Origin: Kaistella sp. 97-N-M2
GTDB lineage: Bacteria > Bacteroidota > Bacteroidia > Flavobacteriales > Weeksellaceae
Reading direction: 5' to 3'
Length of the DNA stretch: 64,000 nucleotides
Assembly: GCF_021513235.1 (NCBI RefSeq)
Contig: NZ_CP090976.1
Coordinates: forward strand, 1,302,001-1,366,000
The notes beneath the pieces were generated by a model, which saw nothing but the letters and a program-made list of their open reading frames with translations, had not been told where the DNA came from and did not search any database. Below, in pieces: positions 41,804 through 49,624 of the stretch; the first letter of the stretch is position 1, and the number at the start of each line of letters is the position of its first letter. Both the position numbers and the translations under genes were made by a program.

Positions 41804-43957
41804 ATGGCAGTTTTAGGAGAGATTAGAAACAGACCCTGGCTTTTGATGGGAATTATCGCAATTGCGATGTTGGCGTTCGTCGTAAATCCCGATAGTTTAG
41901 AGAAATTATTTGGTGCAAAACCAGGTGTTTACGGAAAAGTGAACGGTGACGAAATTACAAAAGAAGATTTCGATGACCAGCTTTTTCTGCTTCAACAACA
42001 AGCCCAGCAGCAAGGTCAACCAGCCAAAGGACTGGAAGAACAGGCATGGCAAATGGTCGTACAGTCTAAATTAATTGAGCAGCAGTTCGATAAAATGGGA
42101 CTTACTTTAACAGAAGACATGTTTTGGAATCAGATTCAGTTCGATCCTATGTTTGCGCAAAACAAAGAAAACTTTGATGCAAAGGGAAATTTCAAGGTTC
42201 AGGAAATTAAAAAGCAGATCGAAGAACTTCAAACCAGCGGAAATGTAGAAATGTACAACAACTGGCTGAAGACGAGAAAAGCGATGCAATACAGAATGAT
42301 GGCGCGTCAGCTATTCGCAAACGTTTCTACAGGCATCACCGTGAGCAAAAAAGAAGCTGAAGAAATGATGAAGCAAAGAGATCAGGTTGCCGATATCGAT
42401 TTTGTGAAGGTGGATTACGCAGCATACGCTCAAAAAAATCCCGTGAAAATTACCTCGCAGGATTTAACAGATTATATTAAGAAGCATCCGGTAATGTTTA
42501 AAAGAGATGCAAGCCGTAATGTCGGTTTGGTTTATTTCCCGGCAGCACCAAGTTCTGAAGATGACGCTACGGCGCAAAAAGAAATCAACAAGTTATTCGC
42601 TGAAGGAAGCGAAGTGAGTGGCGGAAAGGAAAATTTCCAAAACACGACAAACGACTCTATGTTTGTGGCTTTAAATTCCGATATGCCTTTTAATCCGCAA
42701 TATTTCTCTGCAAGTCAATTGCCGGTAGCCATAAAAGATAAGGTAGCTGCTGCAAGTATTGGAACTACATTCGGTCCTTATAAAGAACAGAATTTTTATG
42801 TTGTTTCTAAAATTTTAGATAAAAAACCTTCAGATTCTACATTATCCCGTCATATTTTGGTTTCTTACAAAGGAAATCAGGCGGCAGGAACTGCGACAAG
42901 AACGAAAGAAGAAGCGAAAAAACTTGCAGATTCCATCAACACGGTGGTTAAGGCTGATCCTTCTAAGTTTGTGGAACTTTTAAAATATTCATCTGATCCG
43001 GGTTCTGCCGCACAGGGTGGAAGCGTGGGTTGGACTACTCCGGCAACACCATTTGTACCGGAATATCTAAGCTTCCTGGCAAATAACGGAAAAGGTGCAA
43101 CAGCAGTTGTTGAAACGCAGTTCGGATATCACGTCATCAACATTGAAGATAAAAAATCCGGCGCCATGACTTATAAAGTAGCCAATCTGGTAAAAGCTGT
43201 GAAGCCTTCTGATAAAACAGAAAACGAAGTTTACACCAAAGCAACCAAGTTTATTCAGCAGGTTCAGGGGAAATCTTTCAACGATTTTTCTAATGTAGCC
43301 AAGAAAAACAATTATCAGTTTTCCAATCCAAAAGAAATTGGCCGTTTTCAGGGTCAGTTACCGGGGTTAGGTACGGATAAAGATGAAGAAATTATCGCTT
43401 GGGCTTTTGATAAAAAACGCGAAAAAGGAGATACCGATATTTTTACCGTTGATGGAACTGGTGACCGTATTGTTGCTTTCTTAAACGGTGTACAGGATAC
43501 GGGGAGCGCCGATCCGGAAGCTGTTAGAGACCAAATTGAGCCCATCATCAAAAACAAAATGATCGCAAAACAGATCTCAGATAAAATTGCTGCCGCAAAA
43601 GCAACAAGTTTAGATCAGATCGTGAAATTATTCGGCGGTACCAAACAGTCTGCACAGGTGAATATGCTGAGTCCACAAGTTGGAGGTGCTATGGAGCCAA
43701 GAGTTGCCGGCGCTGCATTTGGAGTAGCGAAAGGAAAACTTTCAAATCCTGTTGAAGGAATGACGGGCGTTTACGTTTTGGTGAAAAAATCTGAAACCAT
43801 CAACAAACAACCGGGAGACATCAAACAGGTTACACAGTCGATCGCCGGCCAAAATGCACAGCAGTTCGGACAGTTTTTACTGAAGAGTCTTCAGGATAAT
43901 GCCAATATTAAAGATTACCGCATAGAAGTTTACAATAAAGCTGCACAACAGCAATAA
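41804..43957 (+). CDS. PpiD-like peptidyl-prolyl isomerase/periplasmic chaperone
   Basis: The 717-residue protein is a SurA-N/parvulin chaperone of the PpiD type. It has an N-terminal membrane anchor (LLMGIIAIAMLAFVVN), a SurA-N-like helical region (~45-230), a parvulin domain (~345-440) with SRHILVSYKG, SDPGSAAQGGSVGW and TQFGYHVINIED motifs, and a C-terminal helical/beta tail. It helps outer-membrane and secreted proteins fold at the periplasmic face. The upstream gap is divergent from lon. A strong hairpin without a T-run follows. Confidence 0.92.
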   Translation: MAVLGEIRNRPWLLMGIIAIAMLAFVVNPDSLEKLFGAKPGVYGKVNGDEITKEDFDDQLFLLQQQAQQQGQPAKGLEEQAWQMVVQSKLIEQQFDKMGLTLTEDMFWNQIQFDPMFAQNKENFDAKGNFKVQEIKKQIEELQTSGNVEMYNNWLKTRKAMQYRMMARQLFANVSTGITVSKKEAEEMMKQRDQVADIDFVKVDYAAYAQKNPVKITSQDLTDYIKKHPVMFKRDASRNVGLVYFPAAPSSEDDATAQKEINKLFAEGSEVSGGKENFQNTTNDSMFVALNSDMPFNPQYFSASQLPVAIKDKVAAASIGTTFGPYKEQNFYVVSKILDKKPSDSTLSRHILVSYKGNQAAGTATRTKEEAKKLADSINTVVKADPSKFVELLKYSSDPGSAAQGGSVGWTTPATPFVPEYLSFLANNGKGATAVVETQFGYHVINIEDKKSGAMTYKVANLVKAVKPSDKTENEVYTKATKFIQQVQGKSFNDFSNVAKKNNYQFSNPKEIGRFQGQLPGLGTDKDEEIIAWAFDKKREKGDTDIFTVDGTGDRIVAFLNGVQDTGSADPEAVRDQIEPIIKNKMIAKQISDKIAAAKATSLDQIVKLFGGTKQSAQVNMLSPQVGGAMEPRVAGAAFGVAKGKLSNPVEGMTGVYVLVKKSETINKQPGDIKQVTQSIAGQNAQQFGQFLLKSLQDNANIKDYRIEVYNKAAQQQ

Positions 43958-43977
43958 TTGAAAACACAGGTTTATAT

Positions 43978-44013
43978 ACACAGAAAGCGACTTCAAACGG
44001 TCGCTTTCTGTGT
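43978..44013 (+). terminator. 14-pair hairpin between ppiD-like and MCE genes
   Basis: ACACAGAAAGCGAC and GTCGCTTTCTGTGT pair perfectly around the loop TTCAAACG. It lies 20 bases after the ppiD-like stop but is followed by GTCCGG rather than a T-run. It may act as an RNA-end stabiliser or attenuator rather than a classical intrinsic terminator. Confidence 0.5.
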
Positions 44014-44056
44014 GTCCGGACTTTACATAATAAGTGGATGTTTATTTAAAATGTAT

Positions 44057-44064
44057 TATATTTG
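44057..44064 (+). promoter_or_regulatory. Candidate -7 element of the MCE gene
   Basis: TATATTTG, a perfect TAnnTTTG match, lies 21 bases before the GTG start (44086). It overlaps the ATG at 44062, which supports choosing the GTG. Confidence 0.5.
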
Positions 44065-44085
44065 TTCCTTAAAAATTACAGAAAA

Positions 44086-45036
44086 GTGAAGTTCACAAAG
44101 GAAATAAAGGCAGGATTAATCGCCCTTTTAGCGATAATAGGATTTGTAATATTATTCCAGTTTATGAAGGGCAAAAGCCTTTTCACTACCGATAATGTTT
44201 TTTACGCAAAATTTGATAATGTTGAAGGTCTTGAAGCCTCTAATCCCGTATCCATCAATGGATTAAAGGTTGGGCAGGTTGATAAGATTATTCCGCTTAC
44301 CGAAGCGGACGGAAAGATTCATTTCGTCGTAACCGTAACGGTTGACGACAATTTCGAATTTTCAAAACGTTCTACTTTGGAGATTTTCGAGCCCGGATTG
44401 ATGTCCGGCAAAGAGATGCGTATCAATTTGGCCTATGGTCAGCCGATGGCGAAAGACGGCGATACGCTGAAGGGCGCCTTCACTTTGTCGATGTTGAATA
44501 ATATTTCTTCGCAAGTGGGTCCCGTAAAAGATCAACTTCAAATTGTGTTGAGAAGGGTAGATTCTTTAACGAACAATGCAAATGCAATTTTAAACGATCA
44601 AAACAAAGCCGAAATCCGAAATCTGTTGCTTAACCTAAACAGAACCGTGGCGTCTTTCGAGGGAACTTCGCGCCAAACAAATGCCTTATTGGCGAACAAC
44701 GATCCGCGAATTCAAAAAATGTTAGATAATGCCAATCTTGCGACCATCAGCGCAAAAACAGCCATCGATAAGTACGGCCGCGTTGCCGATGAGGTCGACG
44801 TTGAGAAACTCAATAATACCATTGATAAGCTCAGCATCACTGCCGATAAATTAAACGGCGTGATCTCCGGCGTTCAAAATGGCGAAGGAAGTTTGGGTAA
44901 ACTGACGAAAGACGAACAGCTTTACAATAATTTAAACACAGCTTCCGACAATCTCAATAAACTAATTGAAGATTTAAAAGCTAATCCAAAACGCTACCTC
45001 AACTTTTCCGTTTTTGGGAAGAATATAAAAGACTAA
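44086..45036 (+). CDS. MlaD/MCE-domain lipid-transport protein
   Basis: The 316-residue protein has an N-terminal membrane anchor (LIALLAIIGFVILFQFM), one MCE domain (~35-120, with YAKFDNVEGLEASNPVSING and DKIIPLTEADGKIHF) and a long helical C-terminal extension (LQIVLRRVDSLTNN...). MCE proteins form hexameric rings that ferry phospholipids with an MlaE/MlaF ABC pair, encoded here at 30-32 kb. I chose GTG 44086, which starts the conserved KFTKEIKAGL segment; the ATG 44062 lies inside the -7 element. Confidence 0.9.
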   Translation: MKFTKEIKAGLIALLAIIGFVILFQFMKGKSLFTTDNVFYAKFDNVEGLEASNPVSINGLKVGQVDKIIPLTEADGKIHFVVTVTVDDNFEFSKRSTLEIFEPGLMSGKEMRINLAYGQPMAKDGDTLKGAFTLSMLNNISSQVGPVKDQLQIVLRRVDSLTNNANAILNDQNKAEIRNLLLNLNRTVASFEGTSRQTNALLANNDPRIQKMLDNANLATISAKTAIDKYGRVADEVDVEKLNNTIDKLSITADKLNGVISGVQNGEGSLGKLTKDEQLYNNLNTASDNLNKLIEDLKANPKRYLNFSVFGKNIKD

Positions 45037-45048
45037 AACTTTTGCAAT

Positions 45049-46377
45049 ATGCAATATATTGACAATATTATCTTCTTTATTGCCCTTCTCGCAGGGTTTG
45101 GACTTTTTTTAAAAGCTTTAAAGAAATCTACCGGAACATACGCCTTGGGAAGGAAATCGACCGCACCGACAATCCTGCGCTTCGTTGGAAAACCATGGGG
45201 AAGGTCGCTCTGGGGCAGAGTAAAATGGTGAAACGTCCTGTTGCAGGGTTTTTGCACATTTTAGTTTACGTCGGTTTTATTATTATCAATTTTGAATTGC
45301 TCGAAATAGTGGTTGATGGTATTTTCGGTACGCACCGCTTTTTGGCGGCCATTTTTGGAGAAAGTTTTTACAGCTTTTTCACTGCAACTTTAGAGGTTTT
45401 AGCAGTTTTGGTCGTTATCGCAGTAGTTCTTTTCTTTATCCGTCGTAATTTTTACGGCATCAGGAGATTTCAGATGAAAGAACTTTTCGGCTGGCCGAAA
45501 AACGATGCCAACTGGATTTTGGTCATTGAATTTGCTTTGATGATGGCTTTCTTCACCATGAACGCGTCCGATTGGGTTTTGCAGCAAAAGGGAGTTTTTG
45601 CGGCGCATGGCAGTTTTCCCATCTCTGTAAATTTAATGGGACCGATTTTTCAGAATTTTAGCGTGGGAACTTTAGAATTTATTGAGAGAGGCGCCTGGTG
45701 GTTTCATATTTTAGGGATTTTGTTCTTCATGAATTATCTTTATTATTCCAAACACTTACACATTATTTTGGCTTTTCCGAACACTTGGTTTGCCAACTTA
45801 AAACCGAAAGGACAGTTCAACAATTTAGATTCCGTTACCGCAGAAATCAAATTAATGATGGATCCGAATGCTGATCCGTACGCCGCTGCGCCGGAAGCAG
45901 ATCCGAACGCAGTTCCCGATAAATTTGGCGCGAGCGATATTTTCGATCTGAATCAGGTTCAATTGCTTAACGCCTATTCCTGCACGGAATGTGGCCGCTG
46001 TACCGCGGTTTGTCCTGCAAATATCACGGGCAAAAAACTGTCCCCACGGAAAATCATGATGGATATTCCGAGACCGAATTGAAGAAGTAGGTAAAAACAT
46101 CAATAAAAACGGAAAGTTTGTAGACGACGGTAAAAAATTACTCGACGATCATATATTAAGAGAAGAACTTTGGGCCTGTACCACTTGTAACGCGTGTGTT
46201 GAAGCTTGTCCGGTCCTCATCGATCCGCTTTCTATTATTGTTGATATGCGTCGTTTTTTGGTTATGGAACAATCTTCCGCACCCAGCGAACTGAACGTGA
46301 TGATGGCCAATGTGGAAAACAATGCGGCGCCGTGGGCTTATAATCAGGCCGACCGTCTCAATTGGGCGAACGAATAA
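45049..46377 (+). pseudogene. Membrane FeS oxidoreductase, frameshifted twice
   Basis: The intact protein would be ~442 residues: N-terminal transmembrane helices of the nitrate-reductase-gamma type, then two [4Fe-4S] ferredoxin motifs, CTECGRCTAVCP and CTTCNACVEACP. Reading is broken by a missing A near 45122-45127 (AAGAAATCT should read AAGAAAATCT) and an extra T near 46064-46066 (GATATTCCG). Reading through these as -1 and +1 restores one frame from ATG 45049 to the TAA at 46375-46377. A CCG-domain partner gene lies 533 bp downstream. Homologs shuttle electrons between membrane and soluble FeS enzymes. Confidence 0.85.
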
Positions 46378-46429
46378 ATATATAAACCTTTCTACATACG
46401 CTCATTCAAACTGAATTTTTTATCAAACA

Positions 46430-46888
46430 ATGGCAGAAATTATTTCATACGAACCAAAGTACGCACAGGATTTTAAAAACCTCAATACCGCCTGGTTAGA
46501 AAAGTATTTCGTTGTTGAACCTTATGATGCAGAAGTGCTCTCGAATCCGGAAAAGTATATTTTAGAGAAAGGTGGTGAGATCTTTTTCCTGCTTGAAGAC
46601 GGCAGAGCCATCGGAACTTTCGCTTTAATGTACAATGACCTCGGAGAATTGGAATTTACTAAAATGGCTGTAATAGAAGACTCCAAAGGCAAGGGCTACG
46701 GTAACCTGCTGATGCAGCACTGCATTGATGAAGCCAGAAAGATGGGGGCCGACGACTTAATTTTGTATTCCAGTACGTCGTTGAAGGCTGCCATTAATCT
46801 CTATAACAAATTCGGCTTCAAAGAAATTCCCGTTGGAAAATCGGAGTACGCACGATGTGATATTAAAATGGTAAAACATTTAAAATAA
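46430..46888 (+). CDS. GNAT-family N-acetyltransferase
   Basis: This 152-residue protein has a classic GNAT fold. The acetyl-CoA loop appears as VIEDSKGKGYGNLLMQ, the core strand as ELEFTKMAVIED, and the last strand as AINLYNKFGFKEIPVG. It transfers an acetyl group from acetyl-CoA to an amine whose identity is not clear. It lies between the FeS gene and its CCG partner, with short gaps, so may be cotranscribed with them. It could also act on an antibiotic or a polyamine; nothing in the sequence decides this. Confidence 0.88.
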   Translation: MAEIISYEPKYAQDFKNLNTAWLEKYFVVEPYDAEVLSNPEKYILEKGGEIFFLLEDGRAIGTFALMYNDLGELEFTKMAVIEDSKGKGYGNLLMQHCIDEARKMGADDLILYSSTSLKAAINLYNKFGFKEIPVGKSEYARCDIKMVKHLK

Positions 46889-46910
46889 AATTTAAAATTG
46901 ATAATCTAAC

Positions 46911-47693
46911 ATGGATTTCACCATAAAAACAATGGCAGAATATGCTGCTGAAGGAAAAGCACCCGAAGTTTTATTTTTCGTGGGTTGCGCCGGAAGTTTC
47001 GACGACCGTGCAAAAAAGATCACGAAAGCGTTCTGCAAAATCTTAAATAAAGTCGGGATAGAATTTGCGGTGCTTGGCAAAGAGGAATCCTGCAACGGAG
47101 ATCCTGCAAAACGCGCCGGAAACGAATTTGTTTTCCAGATGATGGCCTTAACCAACATCGAAATCCTAAACGGGTACGGCGTTAAGAAAATTGTAACCAC
47201 CTGTCCGCATTGCTTTAATATTCTTAAAAATGAATATCCCGGATTAGGCGGAAATTACGAGGTTATGCACCATACGCAGTTCCTTCGCAAACTAATGGAG
47301 GAAGGACGTCTGAAAATTGAAGGCGGAACATTTAAAGGAAAAAAAATCACCTTTCACGATCCGTGTTATTTAGGGAGAGGGAATGGCGAGTATGAAGCGC
47401 CCCGCCAGCTTTTAGAAAAATTGGATGCCGAACTCGTCGAAATGAAACGCTGCAAATCCAACGGATTATGCTGTGGTGCCGGCGGTGCGCAAATGTTTAA
47501 AGAACCGGAACCCGGCAATAAAGACATCAACGTCGAAAGAACAGAAGAAGCTTTAAGCGAAAAGCCCAACATCATCGCCACGGGTTGTCCTTTCTGCAAT
47601 ACGATGATAACCGATGGCGTAAAACATTTTAACAATACGGAAGTAGCGGTGAAAGATATTGCCGAACTTTTAGCAGAAGCCGACGATTTATAA
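46911..47693 (+). CDS. CCG-domain (HdrB/GlpC-like) iron-sulfur protein
   Basis: The 260-residue protein has two CCG domains, the heterodisulfide-reductase-B type cluster-binding modules. The first has GCAGSFDD and CPHCFNILKNEYP; the second has CKSNGLCCGAGGAQMF and ATGCPFCNTMI. Partners of membrane FeS proteins like the one just upstream use such domains to reduce or oxidise disulfides or 2-hydroxy acids. The stop overlaps the start of the next small gene (TAATG). Confidence 0.9.
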   Translation: MDFTIKTMAEYAAEGKAPEVLFFVGCAGSFDDRAKKITKAFCKILNKVGIEFAVLGKEESCNGDPAKRAGNEFVFQMMALTNIEILNGYGVKKIVTTCPHCFNILKNEYPGLGGNYEVMHHTQFLRKLMEEGRLKIEGGTFKGKKITFHDPCYLGRGNGEYEAPRQLLEKLDAELVEMKRCKSNGLCCGAGGAQMFKEPEPGNKDINVERTEEALSEKPNIIATGCPFCNTMITDGVKHFNNTEVAVKDIAELLAEADDL

Positions 47694-47869
47694 TGAGAAA
47701 AAACATGCTTTACTTTCTTATCGTTGCCGGAGCCTTACTGTTTATTTTGAACATCTGGTCTTCCGATTTCGATACGCAGAAAATAAATTTCTGGAGTGCC
47801 GGCGCAAGCATCCTCATGGTGGTCTTAGGATTTCTCGAACTTAAAAAAGTGAAAAAAAATGAAAATTGA
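47693..47869 (+). CDS. 58-residue small membrane protein
   Basis: An ATG at 47693 that shares the TAA of the CCG gene (TAATG) opens a 58-codon frame ending TGA 47867-47869. It has two hydrophobic segments (LYFLIVAGALLFILNIW and WSAGASILMVVLGFLEL) with a basic end. Overlap with both neighbours (11 bp with the next gene) argues that it is real and cotranscribed. The function is unknown. It is too short to appear in many automatic annotations. Confidence 0.7.
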   Translation: MRKNMLYFLIVAGALLFILNIWSSDFDTQKINFWSAGASILMVVLGFLELKKVKKNEN

Positions 47870-48350
47870 AGAATCAACAATAGTAGAGACCAATGATTAT
47901 CGGGTAATTATTTATCCGGCTTCACGACCCTTCACGCCAAAAGAAAGCAAAGTTATTACAGAAAAGTTATACGATTTTTTGGCTACTTGGGCTGCACACG
48001 GAAAACCACTTTCGTCCTCTTTTAAGATTGAAAGAAATCAGTTTATCGTCGTTTGCGTTGATGAGGAGAAAGAAGCTGCATCCGGATGTTCTATCGATGC
48101 CCTGGGCGGTGTAATGCGCGAAATTGATCAGGACTATCAACTCAGTTTATTCGACCGCATGAAAGCCAGTTTTGTGGAGAATGGCGAAACCAAAACGTTG
48201 AAATTACAGGATTTTAGAAAAGGTTTAAAAGAGGGCACCATCAGCCAGGATATACAGGTCTTCGATTTTTCCAAGAACCAGTACGTTGCTTTTCTCAGCG
48301 ATTTTTTACTTCCTTTGAAGAGAAGCTGGGCCGGAATTTATGTCGATTGA
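47859..48350 (+). CDS. Conserved hypothetical protein (often called ABC transporter ATPase in flavobacteria)
   Basis: The 163-residue soluble protein has no Walker motifs, so the transporter label sometimes used for homologs is not supported by its sequence. Visible segments are VIIYPASRPFTPKESKVI and ASGCSIDALGGVMREIDQDY, which looks like a conserved Cys-x-I-D loop. No signal peptide is present. It overlaps the small membrane protein gene by 11 bp and ends just before a strong terminator, so it closes the FeS-GNAT-CCG unit. Confidence 0.75.
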   Translation: MKIEESTIVETNDYRVIIYPASRPFTPKESKVITEKLYDFLATWAAHGKPLSSSFKIERNQFIVVCVDEEKEAASGCSIDALGGVMREIDQDYQLSLFDRMKASFVENGETKTLKLQDFRKGLKEGTISQDIQVFDFSKNQYVAFLSDFLLPLKRSWAGIYVD

Positions 48351-48370
48351 TACACGCGAAATTATACTTT

Positions 48371-48399
48371 AAAAGTCCGGAACTGTCCGGACTTTTTTT
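48371..48399 (+). terminator. Strong terminator before the glycan cluster
   Basis: AAAAGTCCGGA and TCCGGACTTTT form an 11-pair stem around an ACTG tetraloop, followed by more T. It lies 20 bases after the stop at 48350 and overlaps the next promoter. Confidence 0.9.
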
Positions 48400-48415
48400 G
48401 GCTGAAATAATTGCC

Positions 48416-48423
48416 TATTTTTG
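48416..48423 (+). promoter_or_regulatory. Candidate promoter of the glycan cluster
   Basis: TATTTTTG matches TAnnTTTG exactly. A TTTG at 48397-48400, inside the terminator tail, gives a -33 with a 15-base spacer. The start codon at 48439 is 15 bases downstream. Confidence 0.5.
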
Positions 48424-48438
48424 TTTCACATAAAAAGC

Positions 48439-49562
48439 ATGCGGTACAAAATTCTCTTTATTTCCTCCTGGTTTCCCAGTAAAATAGAACCCACGAACGG
48501 TAATTTTGTGCAGCGCCACGCCGAAGCAGTTGCTTTGTTGCATGAGGTGGAAGTCCTTCACGCCATCGGCGATCCGCACCAAAAAAAATCTATTTTTTCG
48601 ACCGCCGGACGATTAACGGCATAAAAACATTGGTCGTTTATTACAAAAAAACTCGCAGTCCGCTGCTCAATTTTATCCGCAGAATGAATTCCTACAAAAA
48701 AGGCTTTTCATACATGCAGAAGCCAGATTTGGTTCATGCCAATATCATGCAGAAACCCATGATTTTTGCGGTTTATCTGAAGATGAAATTTCACATTCCG
48801 TTTATCGTCAGCGAGCACTGGTCGGGATTTTTAAATATCAATAAAAATAAACTTCCCAAATTCCACCTTTTTGTAGCGAAATTTATTGCGAAACATGCTG
48901 CGTTCGTTTTGCCCGTAAGTCATTATCTTTTAAATGATTTAAAGCGATTAGGACTTAACAGCAGGTTTCAGGTCATTGAGAATGTGGTGGATACCAATTT
49001 ATTTCAGGCTAAATCGGAAAGACCTGAAAAGTTTGTGTTTTTGCATATTTCCAATCTTGTCCCGCTTAAAAATCCGCAGAAAATTATAATGGCTGCCTTG
49101 CGTCTCCGCAAAGAATTTCCGGATTTCGAGCTGCATATTGGTGGTGATGGTGACGTTGAAAGTTTAGAAAAGCTCATTCATCGGAGGAACGCCGAAAACT
49201 TCATCAAAACTTTTTCGACGCTTCCACTGCCTAAAGTTGCGCAGAAAATGCGAAACAGCAATTGTTTTATTCTGTTCAGCGATTACGAAAATTTTCCCTG
49301 CGTTTTATTGGAATCTCTTGCGAGCGGAACCCCCGCGATTGCCACGAAGGTGGGTGGAATTCCGGAAATAATCGGTTTTAACAACGGGATATTAATTTCC
49401 AATTCCGATGAAGAATTATTTGCAGCGATGAAGAAGGTTCTTCAAAATAAAATTTCTTTTGAAGCGCCGGAGCAATTACATCAATTTGTTGAAGACCGTT
49501 ACTCTATGCAGATTATCGCCAAAAAATTTGATCAGATTTATAGGCAGATTTTAAGTCGATAG
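48439..49562 (+). pseudogene. Glycosyltransferase (GT4-like), frameshifted at an A8 run
   Basis: The intact protein would be ~374 residues. The N-terminal part reads FISSWFPSKIEPTNGNFVQRH, then the frame breaks at the A8 run 48581-48588. One more A would join it to YFFDRRTING and the rest of a GT-B enzyme: SEHWSGF, HISNLVPLKNP, GDGDVESLEK and the donor-binding block FPCVLLESLASGTPAIATKVGGIPE. It probably adds a sugar to a capsule or O-antigen unit. The long homopolymer makes either sequencing error or slipped-strand phase variation possible. Confidence 0.85.
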
Positions 49563-49624
49563 CCTCTGTTTTCCCTGAATTATACGTAATTTAAACTTTT
49601 AAAATATACCAGTCGAGCCATACT

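Noticed and set aside
45195-46082. The 295-residue FeS ORF as a complete protein
   Set aside because: It lacks the natural start and the second ferredoxin motif; both lie in neighbouring frames and align with the intact family.
48630-49562. The 310-residue glycosyltransferase ORF as an independent gene
   Set aside because: It is the rest of the frameshifted 48439 gene; the first 49 residues supply the missing N-terminal GT-B half.
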